Assembly (NCBI RefSeq): GCF_003086295.3 | Contig: NC_092048.1 | Location: 111,430,276 to 111,494,275, forward strand | Source of the DNA: Arachis hypogaea | Lineage: Eukaryota; Streptophyta; Magnoliopsida; Fabales; Fabaceae | DNA length: 64,000 nucleotides | Direction: 5' to 3' | In this document: piece by piece, positions 46,343 to 57,943 of the stretch | How positions within the stretch are numbered: position 1 is the stretch's first letter | Layout: every line of letters starts with the position of its first letter | The notes under the pieces: model-generated | What the model was told of the DNA's origin: nothing | Databases searched by the model: none | Seen by the model: the letters and a program-made list of their open reading frames with translations, nothing else | Program-made: the position numbers and the translations under genes

Positions 46343-48034
46343 TGGTGCACGAAATTGTGATCATCAACAATGGCGCCAAAGACTTGGTGCTCTCAAACGT
46401 GAATCACACTTTGTCACAACTTCGCACAACTAACCAGCAAGTGCACTGGGTCGTCCAAGTAATAAACTTTACGTGAGTAAGGGTCGATCCCATGGAGATT
46501 GTCGGCTTGAAGCAAGCTATGGTCACCTTGTAAATCTCAGTCAGGCGGATTCATATGGTTATAGAGTTTTAATAATTAAAAGATAAATAAAACGTAAAAT
46601 AGGATAGAAATACTTATGTAATTCATTGGTGAGAATTTTAGATAAGCGTATGGAGATGCTTTTGTTCCTCCTGAACCTCTACTTTCCTGGTGTCTTCATC
46701 CAATCATTCCTACTCCTTTCCATGGCAAGTGTTATGTAGGGCATCACCGTCGTCAATGGCTACATCCCATCCTCACAGTAAAAATGGTCCAAAATGCGCT
46801 GTCTCCCCACGGCTATTCATCTGTCGGTTCTCGATCATATTGGAATAGGATTCAGTAATCCTTTTGCATCTGTCACTACACCCAGCACTCACGAGTTTGA
46901 AGCTCGTCACAGCCATCCCTTCCCAGATCCTACTCGGAATACCACAGACAAGGTTTAGACTTTCCGGATCTCAAGAATGGCCACCAATAATTCTAGCCTA
47001 TACCACGAAGACCCTGATCTCATGGAATGGAAGGCTCGGTTGTCAGGCGAGGCAACCATGCGTCATGAACCAGGAGGCTAAGAGATATGCACTTAAGCTA
47101 TTGCAAGTAGAACGGAAGTGGTTGTCAGGCACGCGTTCATAGGTGAGAATGATGATGAGTGTCACGGATCATCACCTTCCTCAGGTTGAAGAACAAGTGT
47201 ATATCTTAGATAAGAAATAGGCTTGAATTGAATAGAAAAACAATAGTACTTTGCATTAATTCATGAGAAACAACAGAGCTCCACACCTTAATCTATAGTG
47301 TGTAGAAACTCTACCGTTGAAAATACATAAGAACAAGGTCCAGGCATGGCCGAATGGCCAGCCTCCATAAAGGTCTAAGATAGCATAAAACTGATCAAAG
47401 ATGTCTAATACAACAGTAAAGAGTCCTATTTATATCAGACTAGTTACTAGAGTTTACAAGAATGAGTAAATAATGCAGAAATTCACTTCCGGGGCCCACT
47501 TGGTGTGTGCTTGGGCTGAGCATTGAGCTTTACACGTGTAGAGACTTCTCTTGGAGTTGAACGCCAGTTTGTAACCTGTTTCTGACGTTTAACTCCACTT
47601 TGCAACCTGTTTATGGCGTTTAACTCCAGAATAGGGCAGGAAGCTGGCGTTGAATGCCAGTTTGCGTCATCTACACTCGAGCAAAGTATAGATTATTATA
47701 TATTTATGGAAAGCCCTGGATGTTTACTTTCTAACGCAATTGAGAGTGCACCATTTGGAGTTCTGTAGCTCCAGAAAATCCACTTTGAGTGCAGGGAGGT
47801 CAGAATCCAACAGCATCTGCAGTCCTTCTTCAACCTCTGAATTTGATATTTGCTCAAGTCCCTCAATTTTTGCCAGAAAATACCTGAAATTACAGAAAAA
47901 CACACAAACTCATAGTAAAGTCCAGAAATATGATTTTTATTTAAAAACTAATAAAATTATACTAAAAACTAACTAAATCATACTAAAAACTATGTAAAAA
48001 AATGCCAAAAAGCGTATAAATTATCCGCTCATCA
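46343..48034 (-). repeat. 5' LTR of element C
   Basis: 1692 bp, the same length as the 3' LTR. Its 3' end holds a primer-site-like relic (46363-46378). Palindrome motifs are at 47560-47665. Confidence 0.95.
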
Positions 48035-48039
48035 GTAAA
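48035..48039. repeat. Target-site duplication of element C, right copy
   Basis: GTAAA, identical to 38143-38147. Confidence 0.92.
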
Positions 48040-49265
48040 CCTACTCACCAACTCCTTTTCCTTAATTCTCATCCAACTGACAGTCAAACATTTCCTACTC
48101 AAGGCATCCGCTACAACATTAGCCTTCCCAGGGTGATAACTTAGCTCAAAATCATAATCTTTCAGTAGCTCCATCAATCTTCTTTGGTGCATGTTGAGCT
48201 CTTTCTGATCAAAGATGTACTTGAGACTTTTGTGATAAAAAAAGACTCAAAACTTCACTCCGTACAAATAGTGCCTCCAAATTTTCAACGCAAACACAAC
48301 CGCCGCCAATTCTAAGTCATGAGTGGGGTAATTCACCTCATTGGATCTAAGCTGACGCGAAGCATAAGCTACCACATTCCAGTATTGCATTCACACACAA
48401 CCCAAGCTTTTCAACGAGGCATCGCAGTAAACTTCAAACAATTCATGTAGTTCAAGTAGAATTAAAATTGGCGCTAAAGTCAACTTCTCTTTCAAAGTTT
48501 GAAAAATTTCCTCACATTCAAACGTCCACACAAATGGTGTCTCTTTTCGAGTTAACTTAGTTATCGGCAATACGATTTGTGAGAATCCATGAATGAACCT
48601 TCTGTAATACTCGGCTAATCCCAAGAAGCTCTTAATCTCAATCACTAACGTCGATCTTCTCGATTCCATCACTACTTCAACTTTTGTAGGATCCATGACT
48701 ATTCTTCCTTTACTCACCACGTGACCTAAGAACTTTACTTCCTCCTTCCAGAATTCGCACTTCGACAACTTCGCATACAACTTTCGCTCCTTCAAAATTT
48801 GCAACACTATCCTCAAATGCTCCTCATACTCTTTTGCCATCTTTGAATAAACTAAGATGTCATCTATGAACACCACCACAAAATTATCCAAAAAGTGATG
48901 AAATACTCTGGTCATGTAATCCGTGAACATAGCAGGCGTATTCGTCAACCCAAAGGACATCATCGCGTATTCATAGTGACCATAACGTGTTCTAAATGAA
49001 GTTTTTGAAATATCATCCTCCTTCACCCTAATCTGATGGTAACCGGATCTCAAATCAATCTTTGAAAATACTTTAGCTCCTTGCAATTGATCCATTAAGT
49101 CATTGATTCTCAGCAATGGGTACTTGTTCTTTACCGTCACCTTGTTCAACTGTCGGTAATTCACACAAAGTCACATTCCTCCAACTTTCTTTTTCACCAA
49201 TAAAACTGGCGCCCCCACAGAGATATACTCGGTCGAATGAACCTCTTGTTCAGAAGCTCTTCCAA
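48040..49265 (-). pseudogene. Element D reverse transcriptase and RNase H
   Basis: 49164-48391 is open for 257 codons and holds the RT palm. The catalytic Asp lies in [14 protein letters not shown] (Asp37), and FIDDILVYS at 99-107 is the F-I-D-D form common in Ty3/gypsy. The connection region includes [12 protein letters not shown]. RNase H follows through stops ([29 protein letters not shown]) to [20 protein letters not shown] at about 48130-48190. It lies between protease and integrase as in all Ty3/gypsy pol genes. Element C interrupts just after RNase H. Confidence 0.9.
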
Positions 49266-50100
49266 CTAAGTCTTAAGTTCATCCAGCTTTATCGGAGCCA
49301 TTCTGTATGGCACAATTGACACTGGCCCGGCTCCCGACACCAAGTCTATCGCAAATTCAGTTTTCCTTTGAGGTGGAAATTCGAGAATATCTTCAGCAAA
49401 TACTTTGGGAAATTCTCTAACTACAGAAATTTGATCCAACCTCTGCTCATCACCCGATGCATTCGCAGCCAAGAGTATATAACCCTGACATTTTCCCCCA
49501 CTACAGTTCACCATTACAGAGTTCAGGTAATAACCTTCAGCCATAACTGCTCCTTTTTCTTCTTCTGACAAAAATCGAATCGATCACTCAAAGCAATCCA
49601 ACAGTACTCAGTTCTTTGATCACCAATCAAATCCCAAAATTATTTCCAACCCAACCATCGACAAACAAATCAAGTCATGGACAAAAGATCTATCTTCTAT
49701 CTTGAAAAGTATTTGTCTACAACCTAATCTAGTCACAACAATTTGAGATGAGGTATGCACGTGCAAATCAAAAGCTAAGTTTAAGATCTTTATCCTGAGT
49801 TCAACAGCCTTATCAAAAGTAATGAATGAATGTGAAGCTCTAGTGTCATACAATGCAATCAACTCTTTGTCACCAATTAAACATTTACCTCTCATCAAAG
49901 GATCTGACTTAGCAGCATCATTGTCATTCATAGCAAACACTTGAACTTGTTGTTGGTTATGACCAGCATTCGAATTCCTCACACGAGTGCAATTCCTTGC
50001 CAGGTAACCCAGCAATCCGCAAATAAAGTAACCACCTATACCCAGCTTGTACGAATCATAAGGATGAAAATGTCCGCAACGCTCACAAATTAAATCGGGA
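49266..50100 (-). pseudogene. Element D protease with changed active site, plus decayed zinc knuckle
   Basis: In the frame 50015-49620, ALYDTRASHSFI occurs where DTGASHSFI is expected: the glycine of the D[ST]G triad is Arg (residue 59), which should abolish activity. Upstream is a CCHC remnant ICGLLGYLARNC in which the first Cys and the His are replaced by Tyr. 49571-49266 is the protease-RT linker, with VVREFPKVFAEDI and VPYRMAPIKLDEL. Confidence 0.85.
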
Positions 50101-51035
50101 GAAGTCTTACTTAGTTTACCTCTTCCTTTTGCCTAGTCGTACTGATCATAAGTGGGCCTTCTAAAGTTTCCTTTACCTTGAGGGTGTTGAGGTGTGTGTC
50201 CACCCCTCTTGAAGTTCTGACCCTTAGGTTAAAAGTACTTTCCACGACCTCTGTTGTTGTTTCCTCCTCTAGTGTCTCTTGCCAACAACACCTTCTTAGC
50301 ACAATCCTCGACCACTCTAGCATTATTCATTAACTCGGAAAATACCCAAATCTTCAACGGAGCCACAACAGTCATAATATTCTCTTGAAGACCTCCTGGC
50401 ACTTTATGCATTTCCAACCCTCATAGGACTCAGGGGCTCTTTGACATACCCTTGAGAACCTACAGAGTTCTTCAAATCTACTAGTATACTCGGCTACAAA
50501 CAATGAGTCTTGCTTTAGCTGCATAAGCTCTAACTCTCTAGCTTCCCTCATGGACTCTGGAAAAATACTTCTTATAAAAAGCCGTCTGAAATACATCCCA
50601 AAGAATATCTGCATTCTGCAATTGCATTAGTCGGCACTCTCCCTGCCACCAGTATTGTGCTTCCCCCATTAGTTGATAGGCCGCAAACTCCATAAATTGG
50701 TTATCCGAGACATGCTGAGTCTGCAATGCGTGCTCCATGACTTGGAACCAGTTGTCTGCTTCAGTAGAATTTGTTGTTCCTCTGAAAGTCGGTGGGTTAA
50801 CTTTGAGAAAAGTAACAACTATCATCAGAGCACCTCCTGAGTTGTTTCCGGCCCCTTCCCCGTTTCCATTACCATTACCATTACCATTTTCGGCTAGTTA
50901 ACCCAACCTCTCGATAGCTTGCGTTATCGCAGCCGCGCTCGCTTTCATAGAATTGGTTAAATTGGTCATCGCTGCCATGAACTTGGTATCATTATCTCTC
51001 CATACATGCAGTCGACCTCGTCTACGAGTTGCCAT
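50101..51035 (-). pseudogene. Element D gag
   Basis: The ATG at 51033-51035 begins MATRRRGRLHV. A TAA follows IERLG at about 50900. Capsid sequence continues in 50825-50538 (FLKVNPPTFRGTTNSTEADN, AYQLMGEAQYWW, FQTAFYKKYF) and 50614-50372 (ESMREARELELMQLKQ, VAEYTSRFEEL), then in degraded frames to about 50110. The order and motifs are those of chromovirus gag. Confidence 0.8.
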
Positions 51036-51236
51036 TCAGGGTCCTATCTACACCAAACAATCGATATCAAGGTGATCAGTCTCAATATCTCAAGCCTAGT
51101 GCTTTAATTATCCCAAAAAGGCACTCACAAACAAGCATGCTATACATATCAAGTAGATAACCTAAATAACACGAAAGAAAAATGACCCAGAGTATGCAAT
51201 GAATCACAATCGATTCATCCTTCAGGCTCACGAGGA

Positions 51237-51254
51237 CGAACCACTCTGATACCA
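51237..51254 (-). other. Primer binding site, initiator tRNA-Met type (element D)
   Basis: On the minus strand TGGTATCAGAG begins five bases from the LTR; 11 bases match the plant iMet tRNA 3' end before the match is lost. Confidence 0.8.
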
Positions 51255-51344
51255 CTAAGTGTAACACCCTATTACCCTAAGCCTTACCTCATGCCGTAAA
51301 GCAAAGGATAACAAAGCACTACGACATTTTTAAAGGTATATCAT

Positions 51345-51345
51345 A

Positions 51346-51384
<39 letters not shown>
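51345..51384. repeat. (TA)n-(GA)n microsatellite
   Basis: About 12 TA units followed by about 8 GA units, at the place of the long (AT)n in the 3' LTR. Confidence 0.9.
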
Positions 51385-51528
51385 AGGAAATATTAATACT
51401 AGCAGCTTGAAGAAGAAATAAAGCTCAAAACAAAGATACAAAGCGCGAAGCGTTCACACGATAACCAAACGTGTAAAGGCACAAGACATGAACATAAATA
51501 CAAGATAAAGATGCAAGATCACAAGGTA

Positions 51529-51537
51529 TGTGTGTGT

Positions 51538-51588
<51 letters not shown>
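51529..51588. repeat. (TG)n microsatellite
   Basis: About 30 TG units with one interruption. The 3' LTR has only a short tatatatgta here (34130-34142). Confidence 0.95.
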
Positions 51589-51590
<2 letters not shown>

Positions 51591-54518
51591 ATAGCCAAAA
51601 GAATACTAGCCACAACCCACAGAGTTTAGGCCGACTAGTTGATACAGACATAACATAGTTTTTGAAATAAAGCAACAACATCCTAACTCTCAAAGTAAGC
51701 CTTTAAGGCATCAAGATACAATATACAAAAGAGAGCACGTAACTACATCAAAATAACCAAAAGGCCAAAACATAAGAGAGATCCTCCGCTCTGTCACCAT
51801 CCTACAACTCACCGAGGTAGGTTTTGTCCTATATCTAAAAAATAATAACAACATATGATATGAGAATCGGAGGTTATCAGTATGGTGACAGTACCTAATA
51901 TATAAGATATAAGGTTCTGGGATGCCAGAGGCAATCCTAGAATTTCACATCGATATAGAGATTTAAAACTTAGCAACAACTTTAATAAAATCTTTAAAGG
52001 GTTGTCTACTCCTAAGGAATTTCTAACTAACAGTTCACAGCTATCCCACAGCCTTCACCAGCCTATCCTCCATGCAATCCCATCACCACCGCCTACCGAG
52101 CCTCGTCAATCTCAATAGAAAGCACAAGTAATTTCAAATAAGTAAAACACATGTAATTTGCATATATAGCAAGTAATTCAGGAAGCAAGTAAACATGTTA
52201 TACACTTAGGCAAAAGATGTAATTAGAAAAAGTAAACAAACACATAAAAAATGCACATGATGAATGTCTATCCTATTAGCCTTGATATTACTTGTCGGTT
52301 CAACTGTCAACTCGACACATCCCATGGGATGTCGCCTTTCGATCACGAATAAAAATTGGTACCCCAGGGATATAGTGTCTGTCTCACTATCCATGGATAT
52401 AATTCCCAACACACTCTTGTGATTCGAAAGAATGTGAGCGGGATACGAATCCTCAGACCTCACATCTCAACGTAAGCGGGATTAACCACCGTTCTTACAC
52501 CGACGCCGCAACTTCGACAAGCGGGATTTACCATCGTCCTTGCTAGGTGCATAGCAACTTATCAATATCAGTATATAAATAGTATATAGTGTATCTCAGT
52601 GATCACTGCTCAAAGCACAAGTTCATTATTACTCATCTTATCATAATCAATCATTTTCAAGTCTCAAACTCATCATCAGTTCTCAATATTTTGTCCTCTC
52701 AACACTCCACCAAACCACTCAAATCATTTCATCCAAAGAACTTCCCAAGCCTAAGTCTCCATCTTCTAAATCAAACATAAATTATCTAATTTTAATTCAT
52801 CTAACTCATCCTCAATAATCTCAAAGCCTAATCACTAGTTATAAATTTGAAATAGTAGTTAAGGAAGTTTAGAAAGCTCTGAGAACCTTTAAAAATGAAG
52901 AAGAATAAGTTTTCAACAAAACAGGAGTCATGAATACGCATGCCCCTATCCACATACGCATGGGTGTCAAAATGCCCATTTCGCGTACGCATGCTACACT
53001 CGCGTACGCAAGACCTCAAAACAGCAAAGGAGGCTCGCGTCACGTGCAACATGCCGCGTACACATGCCTAAAAAATAAACCTTTCCGCGTACGCATAGCA
53101 TTAAAAACTTAGAAAATTTTTGAAAAGCTGCAGAATTCAGATTTTTATACCGAACTTCAAATGCACATAACTTTTTTGTTTCAAAACATTTTTCATCCGT
53201 TCCTGAATTCTTAAAGTTCTTACACCAAACTTTCATTTAAATTAAGTTTCATCCAAAATGAAAGTCCGGAGACCAAGTTATGCCTCATCAAAGTTCATAA
53301 AAAATAAGGTTTTATAAAAACTTACAAGGTTCTCTAGTTTTCTAAAACATCAAATCAAACCAAATCCAAAACACATTCTAATCCATACCAAAACCTGCTA
53401 TTTAATATTGTCTCTCATATATATATAATCCATCACTTCCTCAATCATTTTCACACTCAAATATTACTCAATTCACCAAACCAACAATCCAAATTCAACA
53501 ACATCCTCCCTCTCTAAATACCATACTTACAACCATCATTAATCATCAATCATCATCATATTAGAATCCACTACAATCATATCTCAACACCTAAAATTAT
53601 TCAATCTTCATCAACATGCATACACCACAAACACAATTTAAACAACTATATATTCAATTCAATCCTATCCTATGGTCCACTAGCCTAAATTTCACGAAAC
53701 ATTACATATTAAATAAAGAAAACCGAAACCATACATTCGCCAATTTTAGTACAACCTAAAATCACCCAAACACTCACTTCCAAGCAAGCACAAAAGAGTT
53801 CCACCACCAAAGCCAATCCAATTGCCACAACAAATTCCAAAAATTACCAAATTCAAGCTATACATACCAAATCACCATAATTAATACATAAGGTTCACTA
53901 AAATCACAAATCCATAAGGGTTTAGGGTATTCTTACCTTACTTAATGGTGTTGGGGGCAAAACCCAACAATACTCCAATGCTAAAACACCCATAAACAAC
54001 CAAAATCACAAAATCTAAACTTAAATTTTTGAAATCTATTAGGGCTAAGAAAGGAGTGTGAATTTTGAATTCTTACCAGCAATGCCTAGTTAGAAATGAC
54101 GAGCTCAATAAGAGCTTTGTGTGGCTACAAATGATACGCAAATCGGAGCACCGTAGCTCAAGTTATGAGCCAAAGAAGGAGAATGTGAATAGTGTTTCTT
54201 CTCCTTCCTCTCTCTCAATTCTCATCTGCATGTGTTTGTGTTTGAGGGTGTTATGAACTGAATTGGCTTCATTTTAGGGTATTTATATGTTGGGTCTGGG
54301 CCCAACTTGGACCCGTCTAACCGCGTAGCATTTTTTGTTTGTTTTGCCCAATTTTGGGCCAAAACCTTTAGAATTAGTGCCCGATTTTTTATTATAAATA
54401 ATTTTCTAAGTTTCTCTACAGTTTTAATTTCTCTCTTGTAGTAAAGGACAGATTTAAGCTGATACTGCCGACTAATTTATCAGTACGCATTTTTACACAA
54501 TTTTCACAGAAAATTACA

Positions 54519-56159
54519 ACATTATCCAGTGAGATAACACTCCGGGGATCACACTCCGGAATATCATCATACACCATACTTTATAATTTTGTTTTCATTC
54601 AACCATGAGCAACTAATCTCCTTTGTTAAGGTTAGGAGCTCTATTCATTTTTTTATTTGAATTGAGGTTTATACTTTGATCTATTTCATGATTGAGTTTT
54701 GGTTCTTCATCCTTAAAGATTTAGAATTGTTAAAAAATATTATAACTCCGTTTTGAATTCTAAATATTATTTTGGAAAAATTAATATTTGAATTAGCTTG
54801 AAAACTCTTTCTCACTACTTTTTTATTTGACTAGGAATAGTATTTCAAAGAGTGTGCGACACGTATTGATTTTCAATTGCTCTAGTTTGAATAAGTGACA
54901 TAAAATTCGGATTAAAATTTTTTTGGAAATTATTCTTTCTTGTAAGTTTCAATTGTTTAGGACTAGCTTGGATAAGTGACAAAATTCAACCTAAGGGCTA
55001 TTCTTGAATCTTATTTGAAATTAAATCAGAATTGTACTTCACCTCTTTTCTTAAGTAATTGACTAAGGAATTAGTGATTAATTAGGTTAAAGAGAAATTG
55101 AATTACCAAGGAATTGGGATTTGATTATTTATGATTTGTCGTAATTGATCTTTGCAAGTCTCAAATAAATGAACACAAGGATTATTTTTCTAAAGAGTGA
55201 ATATCTCTGAAACCTTAACATTCTCACCAATATTGTCTTCACACTCACTATTTGCTATTTTATTACTCTCTGTTACACGTTTTGAATCCCTCACTCCTTT
55301 GTTTATTTGATTTGTCTAATTAGAATAATTAATTAATCATTGTTTCTTAGTCTATTAATTCTCATGGGAACGATAACTCTCTCACCGTGATATTATTTGA
55401 TACGATTCGGTGCACTTGCCGAGTTGTGGTTTTGCAAAATTCCATATGAAGTTTTTGGCGCCGTTGTCGAGGATTAATTGAGGTTAACAACTACCCCATT
55501 AATTGGTTCTCTAAATTAGACTTTTTCTTTTGCTTTACGAATTACTAAAGTAGATCTTTATTTTATCTTATTTTGCTTTGTCTCTCCTTTATTTTCTATT
55601 TATTATTCCGTGTTATTTCACTCTATTTCTTTTTCTTCATTCCACAAGGTGCATTTAATTCTGTTTGGTGTTCTTGTATAAGGGAATGATGGAGTTCGAC
55701 CACCCCTAGAGCAAGTAAACTACATGGGACATTTCTTAAGGTCAGTGAATGACCCACACAATCCGGAATGGAGAAATTACCCAAACTTTGGGTGGGAGAA
55801 CCAAGAACAAAGAAGCTTCAATGCACTACATCAACAACAAGCTCCCTTAATGCAATTAGAAATCCATCAAAAAATCTCTTCTCTTTAAACCAAATTCTCT
55901 TCTCTTGAAAATGTCTTGGAAAAACTCACTCAACACACTACCACAATAGCCCAAACCACCTCCACATTCATGCAACAAACTCAAATATTCATAGATAAGA
56001 TAAAAGCCAACTTCCAAAATCAAGGTGCATCCATTAATCAATTAATCATTATTGCTTAGTCCATTAATTTTTATGAAAATAATAACTCACTCACCGTGAT
56101 ATTACTTGATATGATTCGGTGCACTTATTGAGTTGTGGTTTTGCCAAATTTTACGTCAC
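54519..56159 (+). mobile_element. Element F: deletion derivative, LTR - gag piece - LTR tail
   Basis: The LTR part ends about 55451. A primer site with 15/18 match to the tRNA-Asp complement starts at TGGCGCCG 55456. The gag piece at 55690-56035 encodes EQVNYMGHFLRSVNDPHNPE and WRNYPNFGWEN, matching the B/C gag. At 56036-56156 an LTR tail (ctcaccgtgatatta, cggtgcacttattgagttgtgg) repeats 55365-55450. The right-hand LTR is therefore only its last ~120 bp. Exact outer ends and target duplication could not be fixed. Confidence 0.7.
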
Positions 56160-56550
56160 ATATAGGTAGTGTGGAAGGCTATAAATTTAAAAGCGTTTGA
56201 AAATAAGGAGACAACATAAAATGTGGATGTAGAGCAAGTTAGATTTCTTATATCAAAATAAAGTAATAAGAGAGAAAAAAAATAAAAGAGAAATAAATTT
56301 AAATCCAACATCAGGTAGGATAATGGTGGATGAGAAAAAAATGAAATTGATGGCAATATAATTGTTATAGTCCAGAATTAAATTGTTTTGTAGTTAAAGG
56401 ATACTTGACTAGTAATTATGGAGAGATAAGGTGTTTTAGGGGTGATGTTACAAGGACAAATATGACTGAAGAGATTATACTCGATGGATTGGAAGATGCT
56501 ACTCAATTTTTGTTAGAAGAAGTTGGTGCTATAATTGAAGAAGTTATTAT
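56160..56550. other. Unassigned stretch between F and H
   Basis: An open plus-strand frame (56405-56555) reads MTEEIILDGLEDATQFLLEE and looks protein-like, but it is short, cut by element H, and does not obviously resume after 57298. I do not recognise it. Confidence 0.25.
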
Positions 56551-57298
56551 GATAGTATTCATATACCGGTCTGAGCTACAAGGTCCGAGTTGGCCCAAAG
56601 GTAAATATACCGACCTCTTTACAAAGAGTTCAGAAGACCGCAATAGAGGTCTAAGAAGGCTCAAGAACAAAAGGACACCGCCCACCAGAAGGCGGTTGAC
56701 CAAAAGATAAAGATATCCTCCCTAAATGATAAGATAAGATTACTAGCTTATCTCAAAGGAAGATCATCAATCATTACTTTTAATACACTGGAGCACCCAA
56801 GTATAACTCATACTCTAATTCTACAAAAAACTTGCCTAAAGCCTGTACTGACTTAAGCATCGGAGTCTCTTGCAGGTACCACCCCCCTCCGGTGACGAGG
56901 ACCAGCAGTGCCTCCCATCCCAACAAGTCGGACACGGTAGTTATAGTCAAGCCAGAAGATCTCGTCCGAGATCGACCTCCCAATTTCAGGTAACCCTCAG
57001 AACATTGGCGCCGTTGCCAGAGAACCTAAAAGTCATCTCATCACCATGGCAAGCAACCCTGTCAATGACCTCAACTCGGGATTAGAAGAAGGAATGCCAC
57101 TTAAGAACACGAACGCCACACCGAACTCCCCAAAGGATACACACCAATCCAAAGGAGACAAACAGACTCAGAACTTATAAATTCTAGATGCCATTCGTGA
57201 ACAACAATATCGCCTCAAACAGCTCGAACAAGGAGTCAAGCCAGAAGATCTCATCCGAGATCGACCTCCCAGTTTCAGGTAACCCTCGGAACAGATAG
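56551..57298 (+). mobile_element. Element H: small Tat-type deletion derivative with target duplication
   Basis: GATAG at 56551-56555 and 57294-57298 bounds a 738-bp element. The LTR is 56556-57004 (its TG start is now TA). The primer site 57006-57023 is TGGCGCCGTTGCCAGAGA. A gag start is at 57046 (MASNPVNDLNSGLEEG, with an in-frame TAA). Then an LTR tail 57230-57293 repeats 56945-57004. The LTR is homologous to that of element G. Everything between early gag and the LTR tail has been lost. Confidence 0.85.
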
Positions 57299-57445
57299 TT
57301 AATTACAGTTCTTAAGAAACAAAACAAAAAGTAAAATTCACCTTTTTCAACATATATAGGTGATAAATAAGAAGGATAAATAGTTCCAAGCCAAAGATTA
57401 ATGGGAGAAAATTACTTTGAACAAAGATGGTAGGTGGACATTGTA
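57299..57445. other. Short unassigned AT-rich stretch
   Basis: Nothing recognisable. Confidence 0.3.
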
Positions 57446-57943
57446 GATCTAACTAGGGCTATCAAATGGACCAGCCCCGCCCGTTTAGACCCGATCCGTT
57501 TAAGTTCGTGGGTTAAATAGGTTGGCCTGTTTAAGCTCGCTTTATTCACGAGCTATAATTTTTTAGTCGAACCGTTTATAGCTAGCCTGATGGGTTAAAC
57601 AGACTGGTTCATTTATCCTTTTATTTTACTTTTTTAAAAATATTTTGACAAAAAATTACTTTTAGGTCAAAAATCTTAAACAAATAGCATTTTTTAATGG
57701 GTCAGATCGAAAGAAATGATGGCAAAAAATCTACTTTTTAAAAAAATGTAAAAAGGTAAACGGATGCCTATTTAGTCTGCGAGCTAGTTTGTTTAACTCG
57801 TCATTTTTCTCGAATTAATCGAGCTCATCTCGTTTAACCCAAATTTTAAACAGGCTTGATTTTAAAAGAAAAACATGCCCATTTAAACGAGTAAATGGGC
57901 TGATCCAATAGATTTAGCTCATTTTAACAGTCCTAGATCTAAT
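57446..57943. mobile_element. hAT-like MITE
   Basis: Termini 57454 TAGGGCTATCAAATGG and, reversed from 57935, TAGGACTGTTAAAATGAGC are imperfect inverted repeats. Flanks GATCTAAC (57446-57453) and GATCTAAT (57936-57943) are an 8-bp duplication with one difference. The 8-bp duplication, the short TIR and the 482-bp non-coding body fit a non-autonomous hAT element. Confidence 0.8.

Larger units (their letters stand above)
38148..48034 (-). mobile_element. Element C: second copy of the element B family, nested in D
   Basis: 9887 bp, minus strand, LTRs 38148-39839 and 46343-48034 (both 1692 bp), tRNA-Asp primer site 17/18, GTAAA duplication. Same order as B: leader, gag-protease, palindrome array, second ORF (mostly deleted), 3' non-coding. 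In the first 150 bases the two LTRs differ at about three sites, all C/T changes, suggesting a fairly recent insertion. Confidence 0.95.
33820..54518 (-). mobile_element. Element D: old chromovirus (Del/Tekay-like) Ty3/gypsy element split by element C
   Basis: Minus strand. The 3' LTR is 33820-36600, pol runs 36637-38142 and 48040-50100, gag 50100-51035, the iMet-type primer site 51237-51254, and the 5' LTR 51260-54518. The gag-PR-RT-RNase H-integrase-chromodomain order, the iMet primer and the TGTAAGAACC LTR start fit chromoviruses. Removing element C and one GTAAA copy rejoins the frame between RNase H and the integrase zinc-binding domain. Many stops and changed catalytic residues show it is inactive. 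Confidence 0.9.
51260..54518 (-). repeat. 5' LTR of element D, truncated
   Basis: It starts (plus strand) TGTAACACCC and aligns with the 3' LTR to about 54518, where similarity stops roughly 150 bp short of the expected LTR start. It keeps about 640 bp (53728-54363) absent from the 3' LTR. TGCGTACGCA-type palindromes are at 52935-53100. Confidence 0.85.

Noticed and set aside
51425..51693. ORFs with (TH)n
   Set aside because: Translation of the (TG)n microsatellite.
54530..56159. Target-site duplication for element F
   Set aside because: I tried TGAGATAAC at 54530 as an LTR start, but its upstream bases do not match the bases after any plausible right end.
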